A DNA stretch of 64,000 bases, taken from assembly GCA_024663395.1 (NCBI GenBank), contig JANFAH010000009.1, positions 1,550,001 through 1,614,000 of the forward strand. The letters run 5' to 3'. This document shows positions 48,060 to 58,950 of the stretch, piece by piece. How positions within the stretch are numbered: position 1 is the stretch's first letter; each line of letters opens with the position of its first letter. The position numbers were made by a program, and so were the translations under genes. This stretch comes from Pisolithus tinctorius. Lineage: Eukaryota; Basidiomycota; Agaricomycetes; Boletales; Pisolithaceae. Under the pieces are notes generated by a model. The model was given only the letters and a program-made list of their open reading frames with translations. It ran no database searches and had not been told where the DNA came from.

Positions 48060-48072
48060 CAAGAGGTGTGCA
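48060..48072 (+). repeat. Left terminal inverted repeat of the 5.6-kb transposon
   Basis: 13 bp, perfect complement of 53670-53682; preceded by the 8-bp duplication. Confidence 0.88.
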
Positions 48073-48393
48073 ATGTTAAAGTCTCATACACTAACTGCAG
48101 AAGTCAAGGGGGGGACCCCACCCCCCGTGACAGTCACAAAATTACTATGTTTAGGTCGTCATGTGTGCTTTAGAATAACAGAATTATTTTCGAATGGCAG
48201 GGACCCCATTCACTGCAATACAAGGAGAGCTACAAATGACAAGTCGGATTTTGCATCAGATGCAAACACAATGTGACAATGAAAGTACTCAAAATGATTC
48301 TAAAGCATCATGTGAATGATAGTACGGTTTTTTCAAGCATCAAGTGAGCATAATGGCAGTGGGGAAAAAAGAGAAAAAAAACTATGTGCGAGC

Positions 48394-51300
48394 TCATTTG
48401 CCTCCAGACGAACAGCTACCCTCAGCAGCAACTGCCCTTGTGCTGCTGCCCTTCCTCTTCTGCCCAGTGGAAACTGCTAAATCCCCATAGTTCTCCTTCT
48501 CAGCAATGAGTGTAAAAGCAGGGTGAGCAGGAACACTGGCTTTCTTCTCCTTGGTGGGCGTGATGTATAAGATGTCAAAGACATGGCAGGGTAAATGGCG
48601 ACCCATCACCTTTCCAGGATGAGCGTACTCTGGATGGAAGAAGCTGAGGTGCTGCTCCATGTTATAGTGCCAAACTGCATCTCTGAACTCGGTATCATGC
48701 CCACAGTGGACAGATAATGGACAGACGACAGGGACATTGCAGCATGGGCGGGCAGTGGATCCTCGCTCCCCAAATCCATATTTGAAGGGGATTTGGTAAA
48801 TGCAGCATGTATTGATCTCTTTCGTGCATTTGGTTGACTTCAACTTGACCACACAATCGGGATGACCTGAATGTCCACAGAAACCACATGGAAACAACTG
48901 ACCAACAGTGGAATACAAATCAGTCTCTCCTACCCCTTGCGATGCACAAAGGATGTGTGTGCCCATATGAGAATGTAAGTCTGCAGTTGGTTTTCGACAG
49001 AGAGGACAGTTCACTTCTACACCATTCCCACTACCAGCACACAATGCGACTCTTGCTTCTTCGCAAGACAATGCTGGACCGCCTGAAAGTATTTTAGTAC
49101 AGGTATATAGTAGTCTTGGATAATCTCACCATTCATTGAGTACAGAAAGCTTGAATTCAAGATCTGCATCAGTGTGATATTCGAGACAGCAAGCTTCGAA
49201 TCCACAATCCACTTCCACAACATGTTAACAGCTACCTCAAGTGTGTCATTACTGATAGCCCATGTGATGCCATGAGAGTTGACTTCAGCCAAGTGCTCAG
49301 AAGGCAGGTAGTTGGCAGCAGTGACAATGCTAGGATTGACAAGATGGATCAAGGCACCAAGTGTTGTCACCTCAACCACTTTCTGTGTTGAGATGTTGGA
49401 TCCGGGGAGGGGAGAACTAGCCTTCAAATACACTCCATTCCAGATCCAGAAGTGATCATCATCAGGTGTCAGTGGAGACACCAATAGAGTGAGAATCTTG
49501 CCAGTAATCTTCACCTTTCCAGCTACTGAGAGGAGAGTGTCGAGATTGATATCAGAATGTGAAATGCCATTCTCATGGATAGCTGTTGAACGAAGTAGGG
49601 CAAGATGGGTAGCATTGTCACGAAAGTGGATGAGCGTCAGGTAAGGGTTGCCAACAATGAAAGAAGTGCAGGCTGCAGTTGAGTCAGATAGCAATGACAC
49701 ACTTTCCATGGGCTTATTGACAGCTGTGTAGCCATGAACTCGAAGGAGGCAATCATGTGACTTGGGGGTGAAGTTACCATTGAAAAGAACATGACAGACC
49801 GTAGATTTGTGAACATATTTGCTGTCGACAAAGAGGTAATCGAGAGGCCAGATGCCAGGGCCAGATGGTGGAGACAACAGTGAAGAATCCCCATTTTCAA
49901 CCAATAAGGTAGGATCACCGATCTCGTCCTCAAGTTTGTCTTTGAAGCTTGGAACATCTTCACTCGCCTCCTCTGCCTCCTCTGCCTCATCTCCATGAAC
50001 TTCCTCCAGGTCCACCTCAATCTGAGCTTCGCAAGGATTGGAACGCTCTATGGTTGTAGTTGTGGTGGGAGCAGGTGTGATGGAACTTGGGTCATTGCCA
50101 TCAATGTTGTCTCCATCATCATTGATTCCTGGATACCTCCTGTGACCGAAGACAGAGAGTAAGTCCACATCAGAGTTTGTGAACAAGGTGTCAAAGGCAT
50201 AATCATCTGGGTCGAGGGTCGAGTCTGTGAGCAACCCTAGGGCAATAGCATGCCCATGGGTCCAAGCACTCGGAAGGTTGCAGTTGCATGATGTGAGGTC
50301 ACCGTTCCACATCTGACAATTGATGTGGTCGATGTGTTCTGAGTGAGAGAAATTGAGATGACGATGGCCATGACTGAGATCCAGGTTACATGCATAGATA
50401 CTCCCAACATCCCTCGCCACACACAGATGATCGATGGCTTGTTTGTAGTTAATTGTGCTGTTATGACCACCACACATCCACAGGAATGCAAAGAGTAATT
50501 CAATGGCATCGTCTCCAACATCTGGGAGATAAAAGGGGAAGGAAGCATCAAGCCACTGCTGTTTTGCAATACAAAAGATAGTGTTCTTGACCATGGTTTG
50601 AGTATCATAATACAATTGATCTGGCATGAAAGCACATCGATGTGCACGATAGAGAGCAAAGAGTAAGTGAGCAAAAGCAGAGAGGTGCATAACTTGTTCT
50701 GTGAGAGAAAGCATGGTATTGGTGAACAACTTGAGGAGGTGATGTAACAGGTTCCCTAGTGTTGAGAGTGCCTCAAAATCCATGATGGCATTGACATCAG
50801 GAGGGTAGCCCAGCTGTGCATAAAGTGCCTGTGTGGGGTTGATCTGCCCAAGCCGGGTGATTGCCTTGATGAGTTCTACTGCACGTGGGACGTCTTGTGG
50901 GTCATCAGGGTAGAGGAGCTTCTGTGCCTTGACATTGTCACAATCCTCAAGCCAGGTCAGATAGCGAAGTAGAAACTTTGCATTTATATGATGCCCATTG
51001 TTAAGCATTACCCCATGGACTGAGCAGAGCATAGTGCAAAAACCTGGGACAAGAGTCAGATGACTCCACAGAGAGAACAGAGTACTCACGCTTTATGATA
51101 TGCTTGTAATCAAAGTCCAGCATCATGTCATGGGGACCAGTTTGAAGATTAAGGCCAGGGAGACCAGAGAGTATGCCATAGAGGGGTGATGATTTGTCGA
51201 GCTTTGATTTCATGAAAATCTTGTGTCCAGCTTTTCATCTGGTGGAGTCACCATCCGTCGCAAAAGACCACAGTGGGCCAACCAGCTTCTGTGTGTCATT

Positions 51301-53366
51301 GGAGTACCATGCATCAATAACGTTCTTGATAACCTTTTCCCAGTCATTGTAGTCCTCCTCCTTGCATGACGGTGCAGTGAGAATAGGATATGTTTGATCC
51401 TCACCAAAGCAGTGCATGACGATGACAGTCATTTCCTTCCCAAGATGCACCTCACCTGATGTGAGTTTTTTGGCAATATGTGTAGCTGACTCGTAGGTAT
51501 TGAGGACAGGATTGACAGTGTGACCATGCTTCCAGCATAGGCTGCCCACCGCATTTGCAGAGGGAAAGTAAACAGCGCACTCTTCAAGTGCAACCTCATC
51601 CATCAGCAAACTGACACCACAGAGAGCTGTGCAGCCAGCTGCAACACGGGGTTCTACAACAACTCCATGGATGTTCTTGACGACGATGTCAAGAGTGATT
51701 GTTCCAATAACCGGGGTGATTGTGACAGGACTGAAGTGGTTGTGGACGACAGAGCGGAGAGACAGGAGACCAAGACAGTGGTTGAGCGCATAGAGTAAGT
51801 TAGCCCCACCAAGATGATAGACGAGAAGTGCAAGATCATAGGCATCACTGCTGTAGTTGCAGGGTTTGTAGCCGTGCTCAATTGCTTCCTCAATCTTTCG
51901 CAGGATGGTGTTGATACCAGCCCCATTGTTGAGAAGCGTTGTGAGTAGCTGCCAGAGCCATGGTAGATCAGACTGAGAGAGAGCCATGACTAACGTGGAG
52001 TGAGCCTCAATCGTTCCCAGCTTGTGGGCTATAACATGACCATCATTGAGAGACTGGATGTATTATTAGCTGGAATATCCTGACTTAAATGCACTGCACT
52101 AACCTTTAATTTCCACCTATTTAACTCATGGTCACAGCATTCAATTGTAAGCGACAGTTGCACCATGTTCTGGAGTGAGTGTCAAGTACCCAGTTGGTAG
52201 GTGGGCCAGTTTTCACCAAGCTGGGTGATCTCGGTCTCCAGACCAGCACAAGGAGGGCAGCATGGGGATCCTTGTAGTATAATACGATAACACTCAGCAG
52301 AGCGTGTGAATACTTGACCATCGAGAACGTTCAACATGAAGGGTAACTCGTTGTAATGCCCTGCAAGGGTGCAGTGCCATGGCAAGGTCATTTGCATGTT
52401 TGCTTTTTTGGGAATGTGCCAATGGAAAGGTAAGCCATAGCAGGGTGGAGGCAGTGGGCCAAAAACAGGACCAAGTGGAAAGATCAGACCATCTCCATCG
52501 GTAGTAGACTGAGAGCATGCATCATCAAGGCTATTATAATGTTCTCAGCTGAAGAAAGGAATGCAAGAGACGATGGATGAAAAGTACCTTGGATCGATTA
52601 ACATATCAGAAGTATTTGCCAGGCTAGTTAACAGTAGCAGTGCAGGCACAATGGAGGGATTCGGAGCACTGAGGTCTTGGAGGATGGATACCGACACATC
52701 CTTCTCCTTGCATTGAAGGGCTGCACAACACACTTTCTGGCGATAGTGGTTGGCAAGGGCTGTAAACTGACTGCTATGCTTAAGAGCAATGCTGCTAGAA
52801 ATGCCTGTTTTGACAGGGAGGGAGCAGCTAGGGCATTCAAGAACATGAAAACCATTATCTGGTATTAAAACTGTAAGGGCATCATGAGTGTACAGAATGA
52901 AAAATGCCCAAGGAGTCCCCATGTCGAGGAGTTCATCTATTTGATTGCGAGAAAGCGGTGCTTGAGATGCAGAACTTGGATGTGGAAGGTGAGAAGATGT
53001 GGAAGGAGAAGCAAGAGATGTGGCGGTTATGTGAAAAGTGGTCTCAAGCCCATTAGGTGATTCGAAAGGTGATAACGCAGCTGGTGCAGATAGGCTACAA
53101 TAATCAGAATACAGTTCAGGGCCTGTGTGCGATTGGTGCCATGATAGGGTAGTATTAGTTGCTGGGTATAACTGGGTTTGAGAATTCTGGGACTCAGAGC
53201 TCCGAGTGGGATTATCTAGGTTTGGTATGGAATCAGGTAACATTCTAACGTGACAGAGCGATGTCAGGGATAAATGGCAAGTGTGTCCATGCAATAGCAA
53301 TATCCTTGGTGGAGGAATGAAGGAATGAGTTGAGAAAGAGAGCAGACAAGGAGTGAATGTATGCAT
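48394..53366 (-). pseudogene. Large transposase-like protein with zinc-binding N- and C-terminal regions (uncharacterised Agaricomycete family)
   Basis: Multi-exon gene. The N-terminal exon 53366-52545 has a Cys pair (LECPSCSLPV) and is followed by a Cys-rich piece near 52230 (CCPPC). Core exons are 51987-51104 and about 51056-49130, then a C-terminal exon from about 49083 to 48394 (NCPLCRKP, PCGFCGHSGHPDC and other Cys/His pairs). Core motifs in order: LLMDEVALEE (near 51600), SFATDGDSTR (near 51255), LDFDYKHIIKR, and DDAIELLF ... CGGHNSTINYKQA (near 50500). These parallel P-element/THAP9 transposase blocks (FDE, CDG, PHLxKxxRN, ExxFGxIRxxGG), so I infer an RNase H-like DDE/D enzyme. An in-frame TGA at 51235-51237 (probably from CGA) makes this copy defective. 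I recall many homologues in mushrooms annotated only as hypothetical. Confidence 0.72.
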
Positions 53367-53669
53367 TGACTGTATCAGGGGCTATTTCCATCCTGATTTG
53401 GACATATCATACAGATCATTGAATTCCTCATATCTCAATAACAACTGCAATTGAAAAGAAACTAAGTGACTAGAATGATAGAGTATATAGTATATTGGGT
53501 CCCTTTACCGAGGCGCAGAGCAGAGAAATGCTAAATTGAATGTGCTAGGACGAAGTCGAGTGAAATCACTGCAGTAGCCTCAATTTCGCCCAAAAGGGAA
53601 TAAAAACAAGACCCCAGACACCAGTTGGCAGGATGCCTGAAGTGGGGTTGGTGTTCGGAACTCTCCAAA

Positions 53670-53682
53670 TGCACACCTCTTG
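53670..53682 (-). repeat. Right terminal inverted repeat of the 5.6-kb transposon
   Basis: 13 bp, perfect complement of 48060-48072; followed by the 8-bp duplication. Confidence 0.88.
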
Positions 53683-53690
53683 CTACATCC

Positions 53691-53826
53691 AGTACTAGGT
53701 AGTGCTGACTAAGCGACCAAAATGCGAAATTCTAAGTACCACTAGCAGAAAAACACCTGGAATCAAAACTAAATAAAATGAACAAAATAAAACAATTCCC
53801 CTAGTAGGGAAATTACATTCCCTACA
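53691..53826 (-). repeat. Gag-only element 3' LTR, second piece
   Basis: Continues the LTR after the transposon and ends on the plus strand with CCTACA, the inverted complement of the TGTAGG at the other LTR edge. On the coding strand it opens TGTAGGGAATGTAATTTC. Confidence 0.78.
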
Positions 53827-53989
53827 TCCCAGGGGTACTTGAGATATTGACTGTCCCCAGTCAACCCGAAGGCGGCTCGACTATGCAAGAATCCAAAGTC
53901 ACGAGGGAGGGGGCGAAACAACAACTCATCGACGAAAAACAGGTGCTCAGAATTCCGCGATACGAGACATGACGACACAAGGGAATGCA

Positions 53990-55340
53990 GCGAGTACCTT
54001 GCAAAACGGGAGGAGAGAATCCGCGTGCCCGATCCTGAGATATCCACAAATCTGCCTAAAGGTATCCTCATCCACCAAAAACCAAATGTAGCCACGAGTT
54101 CTGCAGCGACGACGACAGAAAAGCTACCATTCTGAAGCTGTCGAATAGTAGCATCAGGATCCCGAAAAGCGAGAGATCCGGTCGAGAAACGAGCGAGATA
54201 ATCAAAGAGTCATCTGAAAGTGTCTCTAACCACAAAAATGGGCATATCTCGACGATGGCAGTAGCGAGCATGATGTATGATATACCGTCAGAAAGCCCTC
54301 GACGAGTAGTACAAAGTCCCTGAAAAGCGAGAGGTCCAGCAGTGAAATGGGCGAGCTATCATGCATACAGCATTGTTGACTGAAGAGGGAACACTGCAGA
54401 CCAACGATGGACGCTCGGGACGCGGCGAAACTGCCAGTAATGATGGGGGGGAACGTAGCGAACACGCTGAAAAGGAGATGGAGGGAATCCGTCTACGTGG
54501 GCCTAAGATATTTGCAAAGTTGTCTGAAAGTGCCTCTAGCCACGAAAACGAGCATATCTCGCCAATGTCTGTGCGGAATTTGACAAAAGAGGCGTCCCCG
54601 GAAAGGGCTGCACGAGGGGAACGGACTGCCAGAAAAGCGAGAGGAACAGTGCTCAAGTGCGCGAGATACGACGAGAGGACCTCAAGGGCAGGGAGAAGGG
54701 GTCGACTCGCACAACAACAGCTGGGACAATGAACACGAAACTCCGGGAGACGGTAGAGGACTCACAGACGAACAGGGAGAATGGGGAAATACGCCGATTG
54801 GACCAGCCGATCCCGAGTTATACGCAAAACTGGCTCGAAGCCCTCTGGATACGAAAGCATGGATATCTCGATAACGGTTGCGCGGAATTTTACAAAATAT
54901 GTGTCCCCAGGAAGGGTTCAGCGAGCAGGATGAACGACCCAAAAAGCGAGAGGAAGGACACAGAACTGCGCAAGCGACTATGGCAAGACCTCGAGGATGG
55001 GCCTTTGCACAAAAATGCAAATATCTCCGGAGCTACCGGACCTATCAGAACAATCCTGACACCAACATGGAGCACTCGTCGTGGACTACAATCCTCCCAA
55101 AAAGCGAGAGGTGCGACGCGGAAACGAGCGAGATACGAGTACAGGACCCTGAGAATGGACCTATCCACAAAAACGCGAATATCTTCTGAACGGCTGGGCG
55201 CATGCAAACGAGCTTGGTACTGACAGAGAGCTGACGTCGAGTACTACGAGCCTGCCAAAAAGCGAGAGGAGCGGCGCAATAACGAGCGAGATACGCGCTC
55301 GGTACGAGGGAGGTAGCACTTGTGTTGACGAGCGACGAGC
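53990..55340. repeat. Diverged tandem array, about 155-158 bp unit
   Basis: The anchor AAAAGCGAGAG recurs at 54165, 54323, 54633, 54941, 55099 and 55257: spacings 158, 310, 308, 158 and 158, i.e. one or two units. A second anchor (CCACRAAAAYG ... ATATCTC) recurs with the same period, and a related start of the series is visible near 54003. Units are too diverged for a simple count, about nine in all. Long plus-strand open frames here are by-products of the repetition. Confidence 0.8.
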
Positions 55341-55627
55341 AGTGTCAACAGTGACTTCGTTGATGGCATGCCTTGTTAGGACTGTACCTGTGGATGTGAG
55401 GCGTCATGTAGAACATGGGAAGGCGCCAGGTGTGATGCGATTAGGCATTCCGTGGGGAACTCGAGCTTGGGGGTAAATGACAAAATGAAAGAAAGGAAAA
55501 GCTAAATGTGTCTAATGTACTGAAAACTCAGCATAACGATGTAGGTAAATCCATAAGAGATACTATAAGATTCATAAAACAAAAAGAAGTAAAAAACAAC
55601 ATAACAGAATTCGTGCGACACGCAGCA

Positions 55628-56984
55628 TTAACGCGCTCTTCGAGAGCGCCGGGGCGTGCAACTGCGGCTGCACGACCGCTTCGGCTCGGAACAGACATAT
55701 GAGTGCACTTTCCTCGAGTGTGAGTGAGAGTGCAAGGACAAGGACAAGGAAGAAGAGAGTGAGCTACTGGTTGAACATGAATACGAGCGTCTTCGAGCGC
55801 GACGCTGCTTCAAGCTGTGGGCGTACAACTGGACCGGTATGAATTCATCATTTGAATGCATGTATGAACCCGTTCGAGTCTGTGAGCGCGACAAGGTGAG
55901 GGCAATTGGCCTCGGCCATGTGGCCACCTTGACTGTGGCTGCGCATGCGGTGAGCTACGAGAGCGCTCGGCTGACGAGTGACGAGACTGAACAGCTGGTG
56001 GGTCGGGTACCACCAGCTCGAGCTGGATAGTAGGCAGGGACTGAGTATGTGTGATGCTCGTCTGAGCGGGTATGCACGATGGCATGTCGAACATGCTTCG
56101 AGAGGGTGCGGCTGTGGGTGAAAGCGAGCAAGTGGGCGATAAGCCCGTATGAGCCTCGAGCTGGCTTGTCAGCAAGGACCAGTTGTCAAGACAGTCTCGC
56201 AGAGTCCGTCCGGCAACTTCGTGTGGGATTTCCTGACCTGTAGGTAGAACAACGCGACCATTTACAAGTAGACACTTTCCTGAAGCTAAATACGACTTGA
56301 ATGAATGGCAACCTGCCCGAATATGGCCCGAAAGTCTGCAGAAGAAGCAGAACGAGTACAAACGGTGGGGAGAGTGATTGTCTGAGGTGTGTGATGGCTG
56401 TGTGCGTGAACTGTTGACCTTGCTGCTCTTCCAGAGGCTGCCGCTCGACCTCAGGACCTCCTTAGCTGTAGACATTAGACTGAGCACAGAATACTCTGAT
56501 GCATCGTGGTGTTCAAGCACCTCTCGCCTGAACTCTGGAGGGAACCCATACTTGAACATACTGGCCAGGTGGGGCAATGGACCCAGTAGGTTCTCGAGAG
56601 ATAACGAAACTCGATGGAAATTGCGATAATATTGCCCTAGGGATGACACCGAGACGACATCTGAACTTGCAAATCCAACCTTTAGGCTGGCAAGCTCGCG
56701 GCATGACTTCAACTCGTTTCGTCCAATTCTGGGTACTGCTGAGTGATTTCCGAGGTAAAACGAGCCCAATCTCCTTGACTACTACTGACAAAGTGGGACC
56801 AGAGGTCAGCTGACTCAAAAGGCGCATATTTGAGTGTGAATTTGATGCGTGCGAGCCCGTCCGAGAGGCCGAATCCATCACAGAAGTTGATTATGTCATC
56901 AAAATAACTTCGAAGGTCCTTGGGGCGCCCAGAGAAGCTTGGTGCTTCGGGCGAGCCTCGACATGGAATCTTGAGGCCGAACAT
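55628..56984 (-). pseudogene. Gag-like gene of the gag-only retroelement, frameshifted
   Basis: Starts MFGLKIPCRGSPEAPSFSG at 56984. The capsid-like part reads LRSYFDDIINFCDGFG and continues to YPELDE, where a one-base shift (56715-56730) moves to the frame reading ELKSCRELASLKVGF. A CCHC knuckle CFFCRLSGHIRAGC lies near 56340. The C-terminal part is Ser/Arg-rich. Similar capsid-type proteins occur in gypsy-like elements of Agaricomycetes. Confidence 0.75.
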
Positions 56985-57187
56985 GACTTCGGGAGTTTAT
57001 ACGAGTGTGAATGCTTGATAAGTGAGTGTGTGCGAGTGGGAAAACACGAAAATGCGAGCGAAGTGACTGCAAAAATGAGACCGAAAGGTGAAATCTGCTA
57101 AACAGAGCCTGAAAATTGCGAAAGCAAAGCTGGAGACTGCAAAATAAAATCTGGGAAGGTTTGGATGGGTGCCAGGCTAAGACAGAA

Positions 57188-57207
57188 GCCCCTCGCGGTG
57201 GGCTCCA
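57188..57207 (-). promoter_or_regulatory. Primer-binding site of the gag-only element
   Basis: Two bases inside the 5' LTR the coding strand reads TGGAGCCCACCGCGAGGG, starting with the TGG expected to pair with a tRNA 3' CCA. The tRNA species is not identified. Confidence 0.65.
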
Positions 57208-57209
57208 GT

Positions 57210-57414
57210 TGTAGGAAAAGGATTTAAGAGGGAGAGGACTGGGTAGTTGGATTATCTGAGGGGAGTGAGTAGGCCAAAGGGGCTTCTATAGCCTAGGCAA
57301 GGATCCTGGTAGTCGTCTGAATGCTTCTAAGGCTGTCTTGGTGCAGGGAATGACCTGCTCAAACTCGTCTCTCGTCTGTGGGTAACTTGTCTATTGTTTT
57401 TAAAAAAAAACTAA
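57210..57414 (-). repeat. Gag-only element 5' LTR, truncated by Harbinger insertion
   Basis: Starts TGTAGGAAAAGG on the plus strand and is collinear with the other LTR up to CTAA, where Harbinger sequence begins. The missing rest presumably lies beyond the right edge of the window. Confidence 0.85.
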
Positions 57415-58730
57415 GAGCCAGTTTGGAAACTGGTGTAGAGCATTGTCAAGCATTACCGACACATGTTGGCTCGCTAGAGTCCAACGGTGCATGCCAAATT
57501 TTAGTTGGAGCCATAATCTGTGCTGGGCTGCCAACAGTGATAATCAATCAGCATATACTACAGTATGTAACCCTACATGCACCCTCTCAACCTAGAACAA
57601 CACCATCGTCTGGTAAAGTATATTGCATTGGTCCTCAGCATTGTTCTCTGTGCAGTCACACATCTCCTTGAATTGGATCTTGGGCGAGAACCTCAGCCCT
57701 ACCACACTTCCCGCCTGTCTGGCAAAGACTGGGTGCTGGAACTGATTGTGGGTCACCCAGAATGCATTCGTTGCGAACTTGGGATGTGCATGGAGGTTTT
57801 CCAGCAGCTTATCATCACTTTGTGGCAGCTTGGACTCAAGAACTCAAGGTTCATTTCTCTCAAGGAACAACTCGCGATATTCCTGTATACATGCATCACT
57901 GGCCTGCCATTCAGGCATGTAGGGGAGTGCTTTCAACAATCGAATGATATGATTTCACAGTATGTATTTAACACTCCTCCAATGTAACTACTGCATGGAA
58001 TTTCCAGTTATTTCCATATGATACTCACCACACTTGCAACACAACCTTTTTATATGGACTACATTCAATTTCCAGCTGGTGATACTGTTCCTTCGAAGAT
58101 CCAAAACAACCCAAAATTCTGGCCATACTTCTGCAATGCTATCGGCGCCATCGACGGAAGCCATATACATGCATCTCCCCCCACCTACATACGTTCGAAC
58201 TACCGGAACTGCAAGGGATACATTTCCCAAAACTGTCTCTTCGCATGTGATTTTGACCTACAGTTTATATACTCTCTTATGGGCTGGGAGGGCAGTGCAG
58301 CAGATGCCCATGTATATGAATATGCGACCACACACAACTTGAGGATTCCTGAAGGAAAGTTTTTGCTTGCAGATGCTGGATTTCCTGCAGAGTGAAAGTT
58401 GCTCGTTCCATACTGTGGTGTATGCTGCCATTTAGCTGAATGGGGCCATGCTAGCGTAAGGTAAGTAATCACACCTATGATCCCCTGACCATCCTACTGA
58501 TGAAAACCGCAGGCCTGCGAACAAGCAAGAATTGTTTAACTTGCGGCATGCATCGGCTTGCAATGTTATTGAATGTATTTTTGGAGTTGTAAAGCGTCGT
58601 TTTTGTATCCTTTCACTAGTTCCACCATTTGATCTCCAGATGCAAGCACAGCTGCCAGCAGCGCTTTGTGCCCTTCATAATTTCATCTGCATCCACGATC
58701 CATTCGAAGGCGAACTTCCAGAAGACTTCA

Positions 58731-58805
58731 GGTGCCATTCACCCTCCGAAGTCGAAGTCAAAAACTTCAACTTCGACTTCGGCAATGTAGTCATGTGATG
58801 ATTAT
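58731..58805 (+). repeat. Left inverted repeat of Harbinger 2, with internal hairpin
   Basis: Contains a perfect 13-bp inverted repeat, CCGAAGTCGAAGT at 58746-58758 and its complement at 58770-58782. A 27-bp direct repeat, 58784-58810 and 58863-58889, follows at a spacing of 79 bp. Confidence 0.8.
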
Positions 58806-58950
58806 ATAAGCTGTGCACGCTCATGCGAATGCAAAGTCCAAGTTTCGGGCTTCTGCTTTAGTAATGTAGTCATGTGATGATTATATAAGACAACACCACA
58901 ACTTGTAGTTCAATAGATAACATTGTGATAACAGATCAAACAACTCTGCT

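Larger units (their letters stand above)
48060..53682 (-). mobile_element. 5.6-kb DNA transposon, 8-bp TSD, probably a divergent P-element-like family
   Basis: Perfect 13-bp terminal inverted repeats: CAAGAGGTGTGCA at 48060-48072 and its complement at 53670-53682. Perfect 8-bp target duplication CTACATCC at 48052-48059 and 53683-53690. Taking the element out rejoins an LTR whose two ends then match as a TGTAGG/CCTACA pair, an independent proof of the borders. One large minus-strand gene fills it. hAT, KDZ and P elements all make 8-bp duplications; the gene's motifs favour P (see gene). Confidence 0.88.
47848..57414 (-). mobile_element. Gag-only LTR retrotransposon (TR-GAG-like), split by two DNA transposons
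   Basis: Coding right to left. The 5' LTR is 57210-57414 with its outer part displaced by a Harbinger element. The 3' LTR is 47848-48059 plus 53691-53826, split by the 48060-53682 transposon. Joined, the 3' LTR is about 348 bp, with ends TGTAGG and CCTACA. Internal region 53827-57209 (3.4 kb) carries a primer-binding site, a Gag-like gene and a tandem array; no protease, RT or integrase is present. It must have used enzymes from another element. Confidence 0.82.

Noticed and set aside
48060..53682. Assignment of the 5.6-kb transposon to KDZ (Kyakuja/Dileera/Zisupton)
   Set aside because: KDZ also gives 8-bp duplications, but the core motifs do not resemble the KDZ proteins I know from basidiomycetes. 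Not excluded without a profile search.
48052..53831. 10-bp direct repeat CTACATCCCA (48052 and 53822) as the target duplication of the transposon
   Set aside because: The true right border is at 53682-53690, where TIR and 8-bp TSD are both perfect. The 53822 copy is the natural LTR edge (CCTACA) followed by TCCCA and is coincidental.
54657..55223. 188-codon plus-strand open frame with repeated KSERxxxKRARY-like phrases
   Set aside because: It lies wholly in the 155-bp tandem array; the protein repeats simply follow the DNA repeats and similar open frames occur on the other strand.
53990..55340. Regular repeats that could suggest a CRISPR-like array
   Set aside because: The unit is about 155 bp and diverged, with no short conserved repeats alternating with unique spacers, and the genome is eukaryotic.
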